A stretch of DNA of 64,000 nucleotides, from assembly GCF_002920635.1 (NCBI RefSeq), contig NZ_PQSR01000024.1:22647-86646 (forward strand), given 5' to 3'. Below, one piece after another: positions 44,857 to 55,072 of the stretch. The notes under the pieces are model-generated. The model ran no database searches. It was not told the DNA's origin and saw only the letters and a list, made by a program, of their open reading frames with translations. The position numbers and the translations under genes are program-made. The stretch comes from Streptomyces sp. Ru72 (GTDB taxonomy: Bacteria; Actinomycetota; Actinomycetes; Streptomycetales; Streptomycetaceae). Position 1 is the first letter of the stretch, and every line of letters starts with the position of its first letter.

Positions 44857-45795
44857 TCACGCGCGTCGGCGGGCCGCCTCGTACAGCACGACCCCCGCCG
44901 CCACACCGGCGTTGAGCGACTCGGCGCCGCCCGGCATCGGGATCCGCACCCGGAGGTCGCAGGTCTCGCCGACCAGCCGCGACAGTCCCTTGCCCTCGCT
45001 GCCGACGACGATGACGACCGGCCCTTCCAGCGCGTCCAGCTCACCGAGTTCGACGTCCCCGTCGGCGGCGAGCCCGACGACCGTGATCCCGGCCTTCTTG
45101 TACGCCTCCAGGGCGCGCGTCAGGTTGGTGGCGCGCGCGACCGGCGTACGGGCGGCCGTACCGGCGGACGTCTTCCACGCGCCGGCGGTCATCCCGGCCG
45201 CGCGCCGCTCGGGCACGACCACCCCGTGGCCGCCGAAGGCGGAGACGGAACGGACCACCGCGCCCAGGTTCCGCGGGTCGGTGACCCCGTCGAGCGCGAC
45301 GATCAGCGGGTCCTCGCCCTCGTCGTAGGCGGCGTCGGCGAGGTCCTCCGGGTGCGCGTACTCGTACGGCGGGACCTGGAGGACGAGGCCCTGGTGGTTG
45401 AGCCCGTTCGTCATCCGGTCCAGCTCGGGGCGCGGCGCCTCCATGAGGTTGATGCCGCCGCGCTCGGCGGCGAGCTGAAGCGCCTCGCGCACGCGCTCGT
45501 CGTTGTCGATGAACTGCTGGACGTAGAGCGTGGAGGCGGGGACGCCCTCGCGCAGCGCCTCGACGACCGGGTTGCGCCCGACGACCAGCTCGGACGAGGA
45601 CTTCCCGCCCGTACGACGCTGGGGGCGCCCCTGCGCGCGGCGCGCCTGCGCCTGTGCGGCGCGCTGCTTGGCGTGTCCCTTGCGCATCTCGGCGGGCGGA
45701 GTCGGGCCCTTGCCCTCCAGGCCCCGGCGTCGCTTGCCGCCGCTGCCGACCTGCGCGCCCTTCTTGCCGGACATGCGGCGGTTGTTCGCGGCCAT
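44857..45795 (-). CDS. rlmB: 23S rRNA (guanosine-2'-O-)-methyltransferase, SpoU/TrmH family
   Basis: A 312-aa SPOUT methyltransferase. The first 60 residues are a basic, disordered RNA-binding tail. [16 protein letters not shown] starts the substrate-binding domain, and the knot motifs are [28 protein letters not shown] and [18 protein letters not shown]. It should 2'-O-methylate a guanosine of 23S rRNA. A paralogous TrmH target such as the thiostrepton-resistance A1067 is less likely, given the gene context next to cysS. It lies 133 bp downstream of cysS past a hairpin. Confidence 0.92.
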   Translation of the reverse strand: MAANNRRMSGKKGAQVGSGGKRRRGLEGKGPTPPAEMRKGHAKQRAAQAQARRAQGRPQRRTGGKSSSELVVGRNPVVEALREGVPASTLYVQQFIDNDERVREALQLAAERGGINLMEAPRPELDRMTNGLNHQGLVLQVPPYEYAHPEDLADAAYDEGEDPLIVALDGVTDPRNLGAVVRSVSAFGGHGVVVPERRAAGMTAGAWKTSAGTAARTPVARATNLTRALEAYKKAGITVVGLAADGDVELGELDALEGPVVIVVGSEGKGLSRLVGETCDLRVRIPMPGGAESLNAGVAAGVVLYEAARRRA

Positions 45796-45803
45796 GACCT
45801 ACC

Positions 45804-45839
45804 TGTCTGTTGAAGCGTTCGTGTCTGTTGAAGCGTTCG
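45804..45839. repeat. 18-bp perfect direct duplication upstream of rlmB
   Basis: TGTCTGTTGAAGCGTTCG occurs at 45804-45821 and again directly at 45822-45839, followed by ACGTACGT. It lies 9 bp before the rlmB start and thus in its leader. Confidence 0.95.
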
Positions 45840-45874
45840 TACGTACGTCCAGTACGTCTCTCACGTCTATGCAG

Positions 45875-45902
45875 TGTGCCGCCCGGAGGGCCGGGCGGCA
45901 CA
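45875..45902 (-). terminator. Terminator after cysS
   Basis: TGTGCCGCCCGG (45875-45886) and CCGGGCGGCACA (45891-45902) form a perfect 12-bp stem with a 4-nt loop. Confidence 0.8.
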
Positions 45903-45927
45903 ATCGATCATCGGATCGGCGGTGGGA

Positions 45928-47328
<1,401 letters not shown>

Positions 47329-47420
47329 GAGTCCAGAGTAGTGGGCCGGGGCCGGTGTCCGGCGCCCAGCCCGCCAAGACCGTCACCCGATCATGCGGCG
47401 GACGCGGCAGGTCTCCCGCC

Positions 47421-47828
47421 TCAGAGCCGGCCCGCCACCTTCTGCGGCACCACCCGCACCACCACCCGGTCCGCGTCCTGCGCCGACGCCGGGTTGAACT
47501 CCGCGTATTTCTTCCCCGTGTACTTCAGCGACAGTTCGTCGATCAGTTCACGGGCACCCTCGGTGCTCATCTGGGCGGTGCCGCGGATCTCCGCGTACTC
47601 GTACGGCGCGTCGGGGTCCAGGACCACCACGCTCACCCGGGGGTCGCGGTCCAGGTTCAGCTTCTTGCGGCGGTCCACCGTGGTCGAGAAGAGGATGTCG
47701 TCACCGTCCCGCTTGACCCACACGGGGGACAGCTGCGGCCCGCCGTCGGGCTGGATCGTGCCGACGACGATGAAGACGGGGCCGTCGAGCAGGCTCTTGA
47801 GGCGGTCGGACAGTACGGCGGTCGGCAT
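47421..47828 (-). CDS. Pyridoxamine 5'-phosphate oxidase-fold, F420/FMN-type protein
   Basis: A 135-aa split-barrel flavoprotein-like protein (F420-dependent or FMN family). It begins MPTAVLSDRLKSLLDGPVF, then VVGTIQPDGGPQLSPVWV, DDILFSTTVDRRKKLNLDRD, VVVLDPDAPYEYAEIRG, all characteristic of the Rv1155-like group. ATG 47828 is favoured because GGAGG sits 6 nt upstream; an upstream ATG at 47852 is possible. The gene is separated from ispF by a repeat-rich gap. Confidence 0.85.
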   Translation of the reverse strand: MPTAVLSDRLKSLLDGPVFIVVGTIQPDGGPQLSPVWVKRDGDDILFSTTVDRRKKLNLDRDPRVSVVVLDPDAPYEYAEIRGTAQMSTEGARELIDELSLKYTGKKYAEFNPASAQDADRVVVRVVPQKVAGRL

Positions 47829-47899
47829 GGGTGCCTCCGGGACCTGGGTCATGTGTCGCTGGTCACTGTGCCGGTACCCTCCCACGCTCTCGGCACGCC

Positions 47900-48062
47900 C
47901 GCACCACGAGCGCCGTCGCCGGCACACCGGCCACGAGCACCGCCGCGAGTACGTCCGCACCACGAGCGCCGTCGTCATCACCCGAGCAGCGACGGGCCGA
48001 CGGGAATGTCGTCGGCCCGGACGAGCGCCGCCATCAGCTCACGCGCACCACGAGCGCCGTCG
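47900..48062. repeat. Three copies of the 19-bp 3' end of ispF
   Basis: CGCACCACGAGCGCCGTCG occurs at 47900-47918, 47956-47974 and 48044-48062. The last copy is the ispF coding end (TALVVR); the others lie in the downstream gap, 88 and 144 bp away. They are spaced irregularly, so this looks like partial duplication of the ispF tail. Confidence 0.9.
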
Positions 48063-48555
48063 CCACCGCCATCAGGCCCTCGTCCCTGCCGGGGAAGCCG
48101 AGGCCGTCCGTGGTGGCGCCCGAGACCGAGACCGGTGCGCCCGCCGCCTCCGAGAGGATCTTCTGCGCCTCGTCACGACGTTTGCCGATCTTCGGGCGCG
48201 GCCCCACCACCTGCACCGCGATGTTCCCGATCCGGAAGCCCGCCTCGCGCACGATCCGTGCCGCCTCCGCGAGCAGTGTCACCCCGGACGCCCCGGACCA
48301 CTCGGGCCGCCCGGTGCCGAAGTGCTGCCCCAGGTCGCCGAGGCAGGCGGCGGAGAACAGGGCGTTGCACGCGGCGTGTGCGACCACGTCAGCGTCGGAG
48401 TGGCCCGCCAGGCCCGGCCCCTCGCCCTCCCACTTCAGGCCCGCGCACCACAGCTCGCGCCCCTCCTCGAAGGCGTGGATGTCGGTGCCGATGCCCACCT
48501 GGGGCAGCAGCGGCCCGCCCGGCGGGAGCCGGACGTCGGACGCCTCAGAACCCAT
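48034..48555 (-). CDS. ispF: 2-C-methyl-D-erythritol 2,4-cyclodiphosphate synthase
   Basis: A 173-aa enzyme of the MEP isoprenoid pathway. The family motifs are [16 protein letters not shown] (metal Asp and His), [26 protein letters not shown] and the C-terminal [15 protein letters not shown]. It makes the cyclodiphosphate from the IspE product and works as a trimer. Its start overlaps the ispD stop by 11 bases, so the pair is translationally coupled. Confidence 0.95.
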   Translation of the reverse strand: MGSEASDVRLPPGGPLLPQVGIGTDIHAFEEGRELWCAGLKWEGEGPGLAGHSDADVVAHAACNALFSAACLGDLGQHFGTGRPEWSGASGVTLLAEAARIVREAGFRIGNIAVQVVGPRPKIGKRRDEAQKILSEAAGAPVSVSGATTDGLGFPGRDEGLMAVATALVVRVS

Positions 48556-49306
48556 CGGTGAGCCTCCTGCGGGTCAGGACCGCCTCCGCGAGCACCAGGT
48601 CCAGCGGTCGCGTGACCTTGAAGGCCTCCTCGTGGCCGGGGACCACGACGACCGGCAGCCCGAGTTGCTCCACCATGCTCGCGTCGTCCGTGACGTCGTC
48701 CGTGACGGTCTCGTGGGCGCGGAGCAGCGTCGCGCGGTCGAAGCCCTGCGGGGTCTGCACCGCGCGCAGCCGGGCGCGGTCGGGGGTGGCGACGACCGGT
48801 TCGGGTTCGCCGGGCACGGCGGCCGGCCGGACCTCCTTCACCGTGTCGGCGAGCGGCAGCGCCGGGACGACGGCCGGCGCGCCCTCCCGTACCGTCTCGA
48901 TCACCGCGTCCACGGTGTCCACCGGCACCAGGGGGCGGGCCGCGTCGTGGACCAGGACGATCCCGTACTCGGGCGGCAGGGCGTCGAGGCCGAGTCGCAC
49001 GGACTCCTGGCGTGTCTCGCCGCCGGGGACGACCAGGAAGTCCGTCCTCTCGGGCAGCGCGTGCGCGTCGAGCAGCGACTTGACCTCGGCGGTCCCCTCG
49101 GGCGGTGCCACGACGATGACGAGCGAGACCGCGCGGGACGCCGCCATCGCGCGCACGGCGTGGACGAGCATGGGAACGCCACCGAGCGCGCGGAGCGCCT
49201 TGGGGGCACCCGGGCCGAGGCGTACGCCCCGGCCGGCGGCCGGAATCACCGCGGCGGTACGGACGGCGGGTGGCTCGGTGGTCGAAGGGCGCGAATCGTC
49301 AGACAT
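48545..49306 (-). CDS. ispD: 2-C-methyl-D-erythritol 4-phosphate cytidylyltransferase
   Basis: A 253-aa CTP-dependent transferase of the MEP pathway. The N-terminal loop is [19 protein letters not shown], then [22 protein letters not shown] and the late [10 protein letters not shown] and [11 protein letters not shown], all IspD signatures. The protein has a short extra N-terminus. ATG 49306 has ACAGGAACC upstream. First gene of the ispD-ispF operon, 360 bp from carD with no gene between. Confidence 0.95.
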   Translation of the reverse strand: MSDDSRPSTTEPPAVRTAAVIPAAGRGVRLGPGAPKALRALGGVPMLVHAVRAMAASRAVSLVIVVAPPEGTAEVKSLLDAHALPERTDFLVVPGGETRQESVRLGLDALPPEYGIVLVHDAARPLVPVDTVDAVIETVREGAPAVVPALPLADTVKEVRPAAVPGEPEPVVATPDRARLRAVQTPQGFDRATLLRAHETVTDDVTDDASMVEQLGLPVVVVPGHEEAFKVTRPLDLVLAEAVLTRRRLTDGF

Positions 49307-49666
49307 CGGTTCCTGTCAGGTTTGTGTGCTCGGCCGGGATGGGTATGGCCACACCGTGCCGGGCGCGACGCCTTGACCGGACCCTTCCGTGATTTCTGGT
49401 CGAGCCGACTGCCCGGGCCCGGCACGCCAAGTATCGGGGCTTCCCCGACGGCACAGGGATCCGGGCAGGGCTTTCACGTTCCGGTCTGTTGCACCTGGGG
49501 TTCGGGCCGCGGCGTCATGGGTACGTCGGGCAGTGACGGGTGCGAACATGCCGCAGCGCCCGGCGACATCTACCGTGTCATCGGGCACCGCGGCATCGCG
49601 TGTGTGCTGTGCGCCGGTCGGTCCGCCGCGCTCCTGTCCGGGGAGCGGGCAGGCCGGGTGAGGGCG
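49307..49666. other. Gene-free stretch between ispD and carD
   Basis: No coding region is supported in these 360 bp. It should hold the ispD promoter near its left edge and the carD 3' end near the right. Base composition stays high-GC and I see no repeat, palindrome or RNA gene. Confidence 0.5.
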
Positions 49667-50149
49667 TCAGGACGCGAGGACCTCGTCGAGCAGCGCCTCG
49701 GCCTTGTCCTCGTTCGTGTTCTCCGCGAGGGCGAGCTCGCTCACCAGGATCTGCCGGGCCTTGGCGAGCATCCGCTTCTCACCGGCGGAGAGTCCGCGCT
49801 CGCGCTCACGGCGCCACAGGTCACGCACGACTTCCGCGACCTTGATGACGTCGCCGGAGGCGAGCTTCTCCAGGTTTGCCTTGTAACGACGAGACCAGTT
49901 CGTGGGCTCCTCGGCGTACGGCGCGCGCAGCACCTCGAAGACCCGGTCCAGCCCGTCCTGACCGACCACATCACGCACGCCGACGAACTCCGCATTGTCC
50001 GCTGGCACACGCACCGTCAGGTCGCCCTGGGCGACCTTCAGCACCAAGTAGGTCTTGTCCACGCCTTTGATCTGGCGAGTTTCGATGGCCTCGATCAGCG
50101 CGGCCCCGTGATGGGGATAGACCACGGTGTCGCCAACCTTGAACGTCAT
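49667..50149 (-). CDS. carD: CarD-family transcriptional regulator
   Basis: A 160-aa CarD protein. The N-terminal RNA-polymerase interaction domain starts [20 protein letters not shown] and continues [17 protein letters not shown]; the helical C-terminal DNA-binding domain has [13 protein letters not shown] (the conserved Trp that wedges into promoter DNA). It binds RNA polymerase beta and stabilises open complexes, mainly at rRNA and housekeeping promoters. ATG 50149 is preceded by GGGGTACC. Located upstream of ispDF as in many actinobacteria. Confidence 0.95.
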   Translation of the reverse strand: MTFKVGDTVVYPHHGAALIEAIETRQIKGVDKTYLVLKVAQGDLTVRVPADNAEFVGVRDVVGQDGLDRVFEVLRAPYAEEPTNWSRRYKANLEKLASGDVIKVAEVVRDLWRRERERGLSAGEKRMLAKARQILVSELALAENTNEDKAEALLDEVLAS

Positions 50150-50849
50150 GTGACAGGTACCCCTTCCGTGGCTATCCAGGGTAACACGGAAACCGCGTCT
50201 TCTGAATGGCGTTTTCGCAGGTCAGGGCATATCTCGGGGCTTGACAAGCGCGACCGGAACGTGCTTCGAGGGGTGAGCGGAAGAGGGTATTCGCAGGTCG
50301 GAGCGGCTGTGCGGGCGGGGCGAAACCCGGGCGTTACGCACGCCGCACGGCTCCGAGCGTGCCGGGAACATCCTGTTTTGTCCACCCCCAAGTGATCGAC
50401 TTCCGCTACTCCGTTCGGTGTGCGGAGGCGGGTACGAGTCGAATCCGGAATTGATCAAGGGCTCCGGCGAGGCGCGCTTGTTGTGCCGGTGATCGCTTTT
50501 CGGCACCCGCCCCGCAACCCTGCTCGCATTCCTTGCAGGAAATCCCCGGGGACGGCGAGGAACGCTTATGTGAATGCTGAGCCATGGGTGGTCAAAGTGG
50601 CAGGAGTGACGAAGCCCGGCCGGGGGCGGACGGGGCCGCCGCATGATGAACCGCCGTGATGCCCGCGCGTCGTCCTGGCAGCGCCGGGCTCGCGCCGCGC
50701 CGCGGGCCCGGACCGCGCGAGGCGAAGTGTCGGGCTTGGGGAGGGTCGGGTGCGGTGGGCCGGGAGCGGCTCGGTAACCTAAGGCCGCTGACAGATCCTT
50801 AGGGCGGCTTTACAAGTCGCTACGCTCGAGTCAAGGAGTTGCCGCCGCC
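50150..50849. other. 700-bp gene-free stretch between carD and the lipoprotein
   Basis: No gene is supported. For carD a plausible promoter on the minus strand is TTCAGA, 17 bp, TACCCT. Near the right end CCTAAGG (50778-50784) and CCTTAGG (50797-50803) form an inverted repeat 45 bp before the lipoprotein start. A short open frame at 50420-50659 (79 codons) has no signature and no clear ribosome binding site. Confidence 0.5.
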
Positions 50850-51512
50850 GTGAGCAGCAGCCTTCGACGCGGCGCCCTCGCCGCCGCCGCCATCGCGTTC
50901 TCGATCGCCTCGCTCGCCGCCTGCGGCGCCGGCAACGACAGCCAGACGCTCCAGGTCAAGCCGGACAACGCGGCGACCAGCGTCGGAAACATCAAGATCC
51001 AGAACGCGCTCGTCATCACCCAGCCGGACCCGAAGTCCACCGGGCCCGCCGTGATCTCCGCGACGATCTTCAACGCCGGCCGCACGGACCAGACGCTGGA
51101 CTCCATCACGGTCGACGGCAGCGGCAAGACCGCGGAGCTCAGCCCCGCCTCGGGCAAGGGCGAGCTGACCATCCCCGCCGGCGGCTCCGTCGTGATCGGC
51201 GGCAAGGGCAACGCCTCCGCGGTGCTGCCGAGCAGCCGGGAGGCCGTGCAGGACGGCAACGCGCAGAAGATCACGTTCAGCTTCAGCGAGGCCGGGGACG
51301 TGAGCCTGCGGGCGTTCGTGGTCCCGGCCGAGAGCTACTTCACCAAGTGGGGCCCGAGCAACATCCCGTCGCCGTCGGCCACCGCCTCCCCGGCCACGTC
51401 GGGCTCCCCCAAGCCGGGCTCCCCCAAGCCGTCGACGTCGGTGCAGGGTTCCCCGGCCGCGGGCGCCGAGAGGTCCCCGTCGTCGACCCCGTCGAAGTCC
51501 CCCAGCCACTGA
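50850..51512 (+). CDS. Lipoprotein of the DUF461/copper-chaperone-like fold
   Basis: A 220-aa exported lipoprotein. Lipobox LAAC after ALAAAAIAFSIAS, then a beta-sandwich-like domain with NIKIQNALVITQPD, AVISATIFNAGRTDQTLDSI and QKITFSFSEAGDVSLRAFVVP, resembling PCuAC/DUF461 proteins, though the Met/His copper ligands are not obvious. The last 50 residues are Ser/Pro/Ala-rich, a likely cell-wall spacer. GTG 50850 has AAGGAG 9 nt upstream. It converges on phoP across two hairpins. Confidence 0.82.
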   Translation: MSSSLRRGALAAAAIAFSIASLAACGAGNDSQTLQVKPDNAATSVGNIKIQNALVITQPDPKSTGPAVISATIFNAGRTDQTLDSITVDGSGKTAELSPASGKGELTIPAGGSVVIGGKGNASAVLPSSREAVQDGNAQKITFSFSEAGDVSLRAFVVPAESYFTKWGPSNIPSPSATASPATSGSPKPGSPKPSTSVQGSPAAGAERSPSSTPSKSPSH

Positions 51513-51521
51513 GGGACTCCC

Positions 51522-51581
51522 GGACCCGTACGACGAAGGGCGGTACCCCGCTGGGGGTGCCGCCCTTCGTCGTACGGGTCC
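51522..51581. terminator. Long hairpin between the lipoprotein and phoP
   Basis: A stem of about 28 bp: left arm 51522-51549 (GGACCCGTACGACGAAGGGC...) and right arm 51554-51581, with a single G-U-type mismatch and a 4-nt loop. Confidence 0.9.
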
Positions 51582-51628
51582 GCGTGGCAGGCGGGCACGG
51601 CCGCCGACCGTGCGGCACCCCCACGTGC

Positions 51629-51664
51629 GAAGGGCGGCACTCCGCGCAGGAGTCCCGCCCTTCG
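51629..51664. terminator. Second hairpin before the phoP 3' end
   Basis: CGAAGGGCGGCACTCC (51629-51644) pairs with GGAGTCCCGCCCTTCG (51649-51664) with one mismatch. It shares the GAAGGGCGG core with the hairpin just upstream. Confidence 0.8.
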
Positions 51665-51714
51665 TCGTGCGATGCGTGCGCCGACACGCGCCGCGGTGAC
51701 GCCGCCGTTTCGGC

Positions 51715-52395
51715 TTACGGCTCGAACTTGTAGCCGAGGCCGCGGACCGTCACCAGGTAGCGCGGGGCGCCCGGGTCCGGTTCGATCTTGGCGCGCAGGC
51801 GCTTGACGTGGACGTCGAGGGTCTTGGTGTCGCCCACGTAGTCCGCGCCCCAGACACGGTCGATGAGCTGCATGCGGGTCAGCACGCGCCCCGCGTTGCG
51901 CAGCAGCATCTCCAACAGGTCGAACTCCTTCAGCGGCAGGTCGACCTTCGATCCGGAGACCGTGACCACGTGGCGGTCGACGTCCATCCGCACCGGACCG
52001 GCCTCCAGCGCGGCTGGCGTCACCTCCTCCGGCTCGCCCCGGCGGCGCAGTACGGCCCGGATCCGGGCGACCAGCTCCCGCGAGGAGAACGGCTTGGTGA
52101 CGTAGTCGTCGGCTCCTATCTCCAGCCCGACGACCTTGTCGATCTCGCTGTCCTTGGCGGTCACCATGATGACGGGGACGTTCGAGCGGCCGCGCAGCTG
52201 GCGGCACACCTCGGTGCCGGGCAGCCCCGGCAGCATCAGGTCGAGGAGGACGAGGTCGGCGCCGTTGCGCTCGAACTCGTCGAGTCCGTCGGGCCCGGTG
52301 GTCGCGACGGCGACCTCGAAGCCCTCCTTGCGGAGCATGTACGACAGGGCGTCGGAGAAGGACTCCTCGTCCTCGACGACGAGCACTCGGGTCAC
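51715..52395 (-). CDS. phoP: Phosphate response regulator PhoP
   Basis: A 226-aa OmpR/PhoB-type regulator. The receiver has acidic VVEDEESF, the phospho-acceptor Asp52 in LLDLMLPG and Lys101 in DDYVTKPF. The C-terminal winged helix includes PLKEFDLLEMLLRNAGRV and VDVHVKRLRAKIE-like text (LDVHVKRLRAKI). It binds PHO boxes and controls phosphate scavenging and secondary metabolism. GTG 52395 has GGAGG about 7 nt upstream and overlaps the phoR stop by four bases. Confidence 0.95.
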   Translation of the reverse strand: MTRVLVVEDEESFSDALSYMLRKEGFEVAVATTGPDGLDEFERNGADLVLLDLMLPGLPGTEVCRQLRGRSNVPVIMVTAKDSEIDKVVGLEIGADDYVTKPFSSRELVARIRAVLRRRGEPEEVTPAALEAGPVRMDVDRHVVTVSGSKVDLPLKEFDLLEMLLRNAGRVLTRMQLIDRVWGADYVGDTKTLDVHVKRLRAKIEPDPGAPRYLVTVRGLGYKFEP

Positions 52396-53663
52396 GGAAG
52401 GACCTCCGGGGCGGGAAGCGGTTCGTACGGGGATGAGACGGTGGGGGTCGTCCCGTAGGGCCGGCCGTCCTCGTCTTCGAGGCCGGCCGGATGGTCGGTC
52501 GCACGGTCGCGGGCCGCACCCGCCTCCGGCAGCCGCAGGGTGAAGGTGGAGCCCTGACCCTCGGAGCTCCACACCGTGACCTCCCCGCCGTGCGAGGCGG
52601 CCACATGCTTGACGATCGCGAGACCGAGGCCCGTGCCGCCCGTGGCACGGGAGCGGGCCGGGTCGACGCGGTAGAAGCGCTCGAAGATGCGCTCCTTGTC
52701 CTTGTCCGAGATGCCGATGCCCTGGTCGGTGACGGCGATCTCGATGAGGTCGCCGCCCTGCGCGGACACCCGGCGGGCGGCGATGCCGACGCGGGTGCGT
52801 GCGGGCGAGTAGTTGACGGCGTTCTCCACGAGGTTGCCGAGGGCGGCGGCGAGCTGCCCGCGGTTGCCCCACACGTGCAGTTCCGCCGTGCCTCCGGTGG
52901 CCATGGTGATCTGCTTGGTGGTGGCCGCGTGCCGGCAGCGGTCGATGGCCTCGGCGACCAGTTCGTCGACGCGCACGGGCTCGGCGTCCTCCAGCGGGTC
53001 GTCGTTCTGCACCCGGGAGAGGTCGATGAGTTCCTGCACGAGGTTGGTCAGGCGGGTGGCCTCGACCTGCATCCGGCCCGCGAAGCGCTGCACGGCCTCG
53101 GGGTCGTCGGAGGCGTCCATCACCGCCTCGGAGAGCAGCGACAGGGCACCCACCGGTGTCTTCAGCTCATGGCTGACGTTCGCCACGAAGTCGCGGCGCA
53201 CCGCCTCTATCCGGCGGGCCTCGGTGAGGTCCTCGACGAGCAGCAGGACCAGCCGGGAGCCGAGCGGCGCCACGCGCGCGGAGACGGCCAGCGCCTCCCC
53301 GCGTCCGGTGCCGCGCCGCGGCAGGTCGAGCTCGACCTGGCGTATCTCGCCGTCGCGCCGGGTGTCGTGCGCCATGTGGAGCATCGGCTCGACGGCGAGC
53401 CTGCCGCCGCGCACCAGCCCGAGCGCATAGGCTGCGGAGCTGGCCTTGACGACGGCGTCGGCCTCGTCGAGGACGACGGCCGAGGAGCGCAGGACGGACA
53501 GCACCGTGTCCACGCCCGGCGGCAGCACGGGGTCGGTGTGCAGGGAAGTGCGGGTGGGGCGCTTCTGGTCGCGCTCGCTCCAGCGGAACGCCAGCATGGC
53601 GATGACACCGGTGAGCACTCCGGCGATCGCTGCCGCTGCGGCGACCGCCGCGTTCACGTCCAT
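52392..53663 (-). CDS. phoR: Phosphate sensor histidine kinase PhoR
   Basis: A 423-aa kinase. One N-terminal transmembrane helix (AAIAGVLTGVIAMLAFRW), a PAS-like sensor segment, the phospho-accepting His165 in NVSHELKTP, the N box GNLVENAVNYS and G boxes DQGIGI and GGTGLGLAIVKH. A single helix, short for a periplasmic sensor, is normal for Streptomyces PhoR. ATG 53663 has TAATCT 6 nt upstream (leaderless). Coupled to phoP by a 4-nt overlap. A PHO box lies 74 bp upstream, consistent with autoregulation. Confidence 0.95.
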   Translation of the reverse strand: MDVNAAVAAAAAIAGVLTGVIAMLAFRWSERDQKRPTRTSLHTDPVLPPGVDTVLSVLRSSAVVLDEADAVVKASSAAYALGLVRGGRLAVEPMLHMAHDTRRDGEIRQVELDLPRRGTGRGEALAVSARVAPLGSRLVLLLVEDLTEARRIEAVRRDFVANVSHELKTPVGALSLLSEAVMDASDDPEAVQRFAGRMQVEATRLTNLVQELIDLSRVQNDDPLEDAEPVRVDELVAEAIDRCRHAATTKQITMATGGTAELHVWGNRGQLAAALGNLVENAVNYSPARTRVGIAARRVSAQGGDLIEIAVTDQGIGISDKDKERIFERFYRVDPARSRATGGTGLGLAIVKHVAASHGGEVTVWSSEGQGSTFTLRLPEAGAARDRATDHPAGLEDEDGRPYGTTPTVSSPYEPLPAPEVLP

Positions 53664-53736
53664 GCGTCCAGATTAGGCAGGCCGTCGCGCCTGCCCACAG
53701 CCATCGGAGTGCGACCTCGAACACTCGTCGCCCAGA

Positions 53737-53769
53737 GTTCACCTGGGAGCCAGTACTGGTTCATTTGGG
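53737..53769. promoter_or_regulatory. PHO box: three contiguous 11-bp direct repeat units
   Basis: GTTCACCTGGG (53737-53747), a degenerate unit AGCCAGTACTG (53748-53758) and GTTCATTTGGG (53759-53769) are three consecutive 11-nt units. The outer two match the Streptomyces PhoP unit GTTCACC. It lies between divergent phoR (start 53663) and phoU (start 53908), so PhoP can bind to control both. Confidence 0.9.
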
Positions 53770-53907
53770 ATGGCGGAAACAGTCGCGTACGGGCCGGAAC
53801 GTGGGAGCGTGGGGTGCGTAGGGCGCCGTGTCCGCCGTGTTCTCGTCATGGTGACGACGGCCCCCGGCCCCGGCCCCCCGGAGCAGACGTGAGAGAGGGA
53901 CACCCAG

Positions 53908-54597
53908 ATGCGGGACGCGTACCACGAGGAACTTGACTCGATCGGTGACAGCCTGGTCGAGATGGCCCGGCTGGTCGGGTCGGCGATCGGGCGTGCCACG
54001 ACGGCCATCCTCGACGCCGACCTGAAGCTGGCGGAGGCCGTGATCGAGGCCGACCAGAAGGTCGACGACCTCCAGCACGACCTGGAGGCGCGCGCGATAG
54101 CCCTCCTGGCCCGCCAGCAGCCGGTGGCGACGGATCTGCGCATCGTGGTGACGTCGCTCAGGATGAGCGCGGACCTCGAGCGCTCGGGCGACCTGGCCCA
54201 GCACGTCGCGAAGCTGGCCCGGTTGCGCTTCCCCCAGCGCGCCGTGCCGCATGACCTGCACGCCACCATCCTGGAGATGGGCCAGCTCGCCCAGCGCCTG
54301 ATGGCCAAGGCGGCCGAGGTGATCATCACCAAGGACGTCGACCTGGCGCTGCAGCTCGAGCAGGACGACGACGAGATGGACCTGCTGCACCGCACCCTCT
54401 TCCAGCACCTGATCGACGAGCGCTGGAGGCACGGCATCGAGACCGCCGTGGACGTGACCCTGCTGGGCCGCTACTACGAGCGCTACGCCGACCACGCGGT
54501 CGCGGTGGCCAAGCGTGTGGTGTACCTGGTGACCGGTGAGCACGCGGACGACATCCAGCCCGATGTCCAGCCGGTGACGGGCGTCGAGGGCGCGTGA
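53908..54597 (+). CDS. phoU: Phosphate transport regulator PhoU
   Basis: A 229-aa all-helical protein with two three-helix bundles and the metal-binding E/D motifs (DLEARAIALLARQQPVATDL, then RYYERYADHAVAVAKRVVYL). It links phosphate transport state to PhoR. ATG 53908 has GAGAGGGACA upstream. Divergent from phoRP over the PHO box, as in S. coelicolor. Confidence 0.95.
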   Translation: MRDAYHEELDSIGDSLVEMARLVGSAIGRATTAILDADLKLAEAVIEADQKVDDLQHDLEARAIALLARQQPVATDLRIVVTSLRMSADLERSGDLAQHVAKLARLRFPQRAVPHDLHATILEMGQLAQRLMAKAAEVIITKDVDLALQLEQDDDEMDLLHRTLFQHLIDERWRHGIETAVDVTLLGRYYERYADHAVAVAKRVVYLVTGEHADDIQPDVQPVTGVEGA

Positions 54598-54729
54598 CGG
54601 GGAGCCCGCAAGGGGCCTGAAGAAGGCCGGCCGGGCGTGTACGAGCCCCCGTGCGCCGTTGATGCGCCCGGCCCAGCGGGCATGCAATGGGCGGAGGCAC
54701 CAGTCTCGACATCCTTCGAGGAGGGACCC

Positions 54730-54882
54730 ATGGCCGAGACCCCGAGCACGCCCGACCCCACGCAGGAGCGCGAGACCCACCAGCCCACCGAGATCACAAG
54801 CCTGCCGCTGGTCGGCGCCTGCGGCTGCGGCTCCGGCTGCGGATGCGGGTGCCAGTCGGGCGCGCCCTGCCAGTGCGGCTGA
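54730..54882 (+). CDS. Small Cys-rich metallothionein-like protein
   Basis: A 50-aa protein. The first 28 residues are acidic and Pro/Thr-rich (ETPSTPDPTQERETHQPTE); the last 21 carry seven Cys in the pattern ACGCGSGCGCGC...PCQCG, spaced like soft-metal-binding clusters. ATG 54730 has a good ribosome binding site (GGAGGGA, 3-6 nt). A hairpin follows 57 bp after the stop. Its neighbour downstream is a nickel-binding DUF4242 protein, so a role in metal handling is possible. Not found by long-ORF criteria but well supported by its ribosome binding site and composition. Confidence 0.72.
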   Translation: MAETPSTPDPTQERETHQPTEITSLPLVGACGCGSGCGCGCQSGAPCQCG

Positions 54883-54938
54883 CGGCGCATCTCGCTCGCC
54901 GGCTCGACAGCTCGACAACGGAACACGGATCTGCGACG

Positions 54939-54973
54939 ACGAGGGGCCCCGGCGCGCTGCCGGGGCCCCTCGT
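54939..54973 (+). terminator. Terminator after the Cys-rich gene
   Basis: ACGAGGGGCCCCGGC (54939-54953) and GCCGGGGCCCCTCGT (54959-54973) form a perfect 15-bp stem with a 5-nt loop. Confidence 0.85.
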
Positions 54974-55072
54974 ATGCGTGGGGAAGCCCACGAGCGCAGC
55001 ATGAAAGAGAAGGAAGGAAAGGAGGGGAAGGAAAGGAACGACGGGGGCGGACCAGGAACGAGGTACCAAGCC

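Noticed and set aside
47831..50395. A plus-strand open frame of about 854 codons across ispF, ispD and carD
   Set aside because: It is antisense to three well-recognised genes and has no coherent protein features.
50420..50659. A 79-codon plus-strand gene in the carD-lipoprotein gap
   Set aside because: No ribosome binding site, no recognisable feature and atypical composition; conservation would be needed to accept it.
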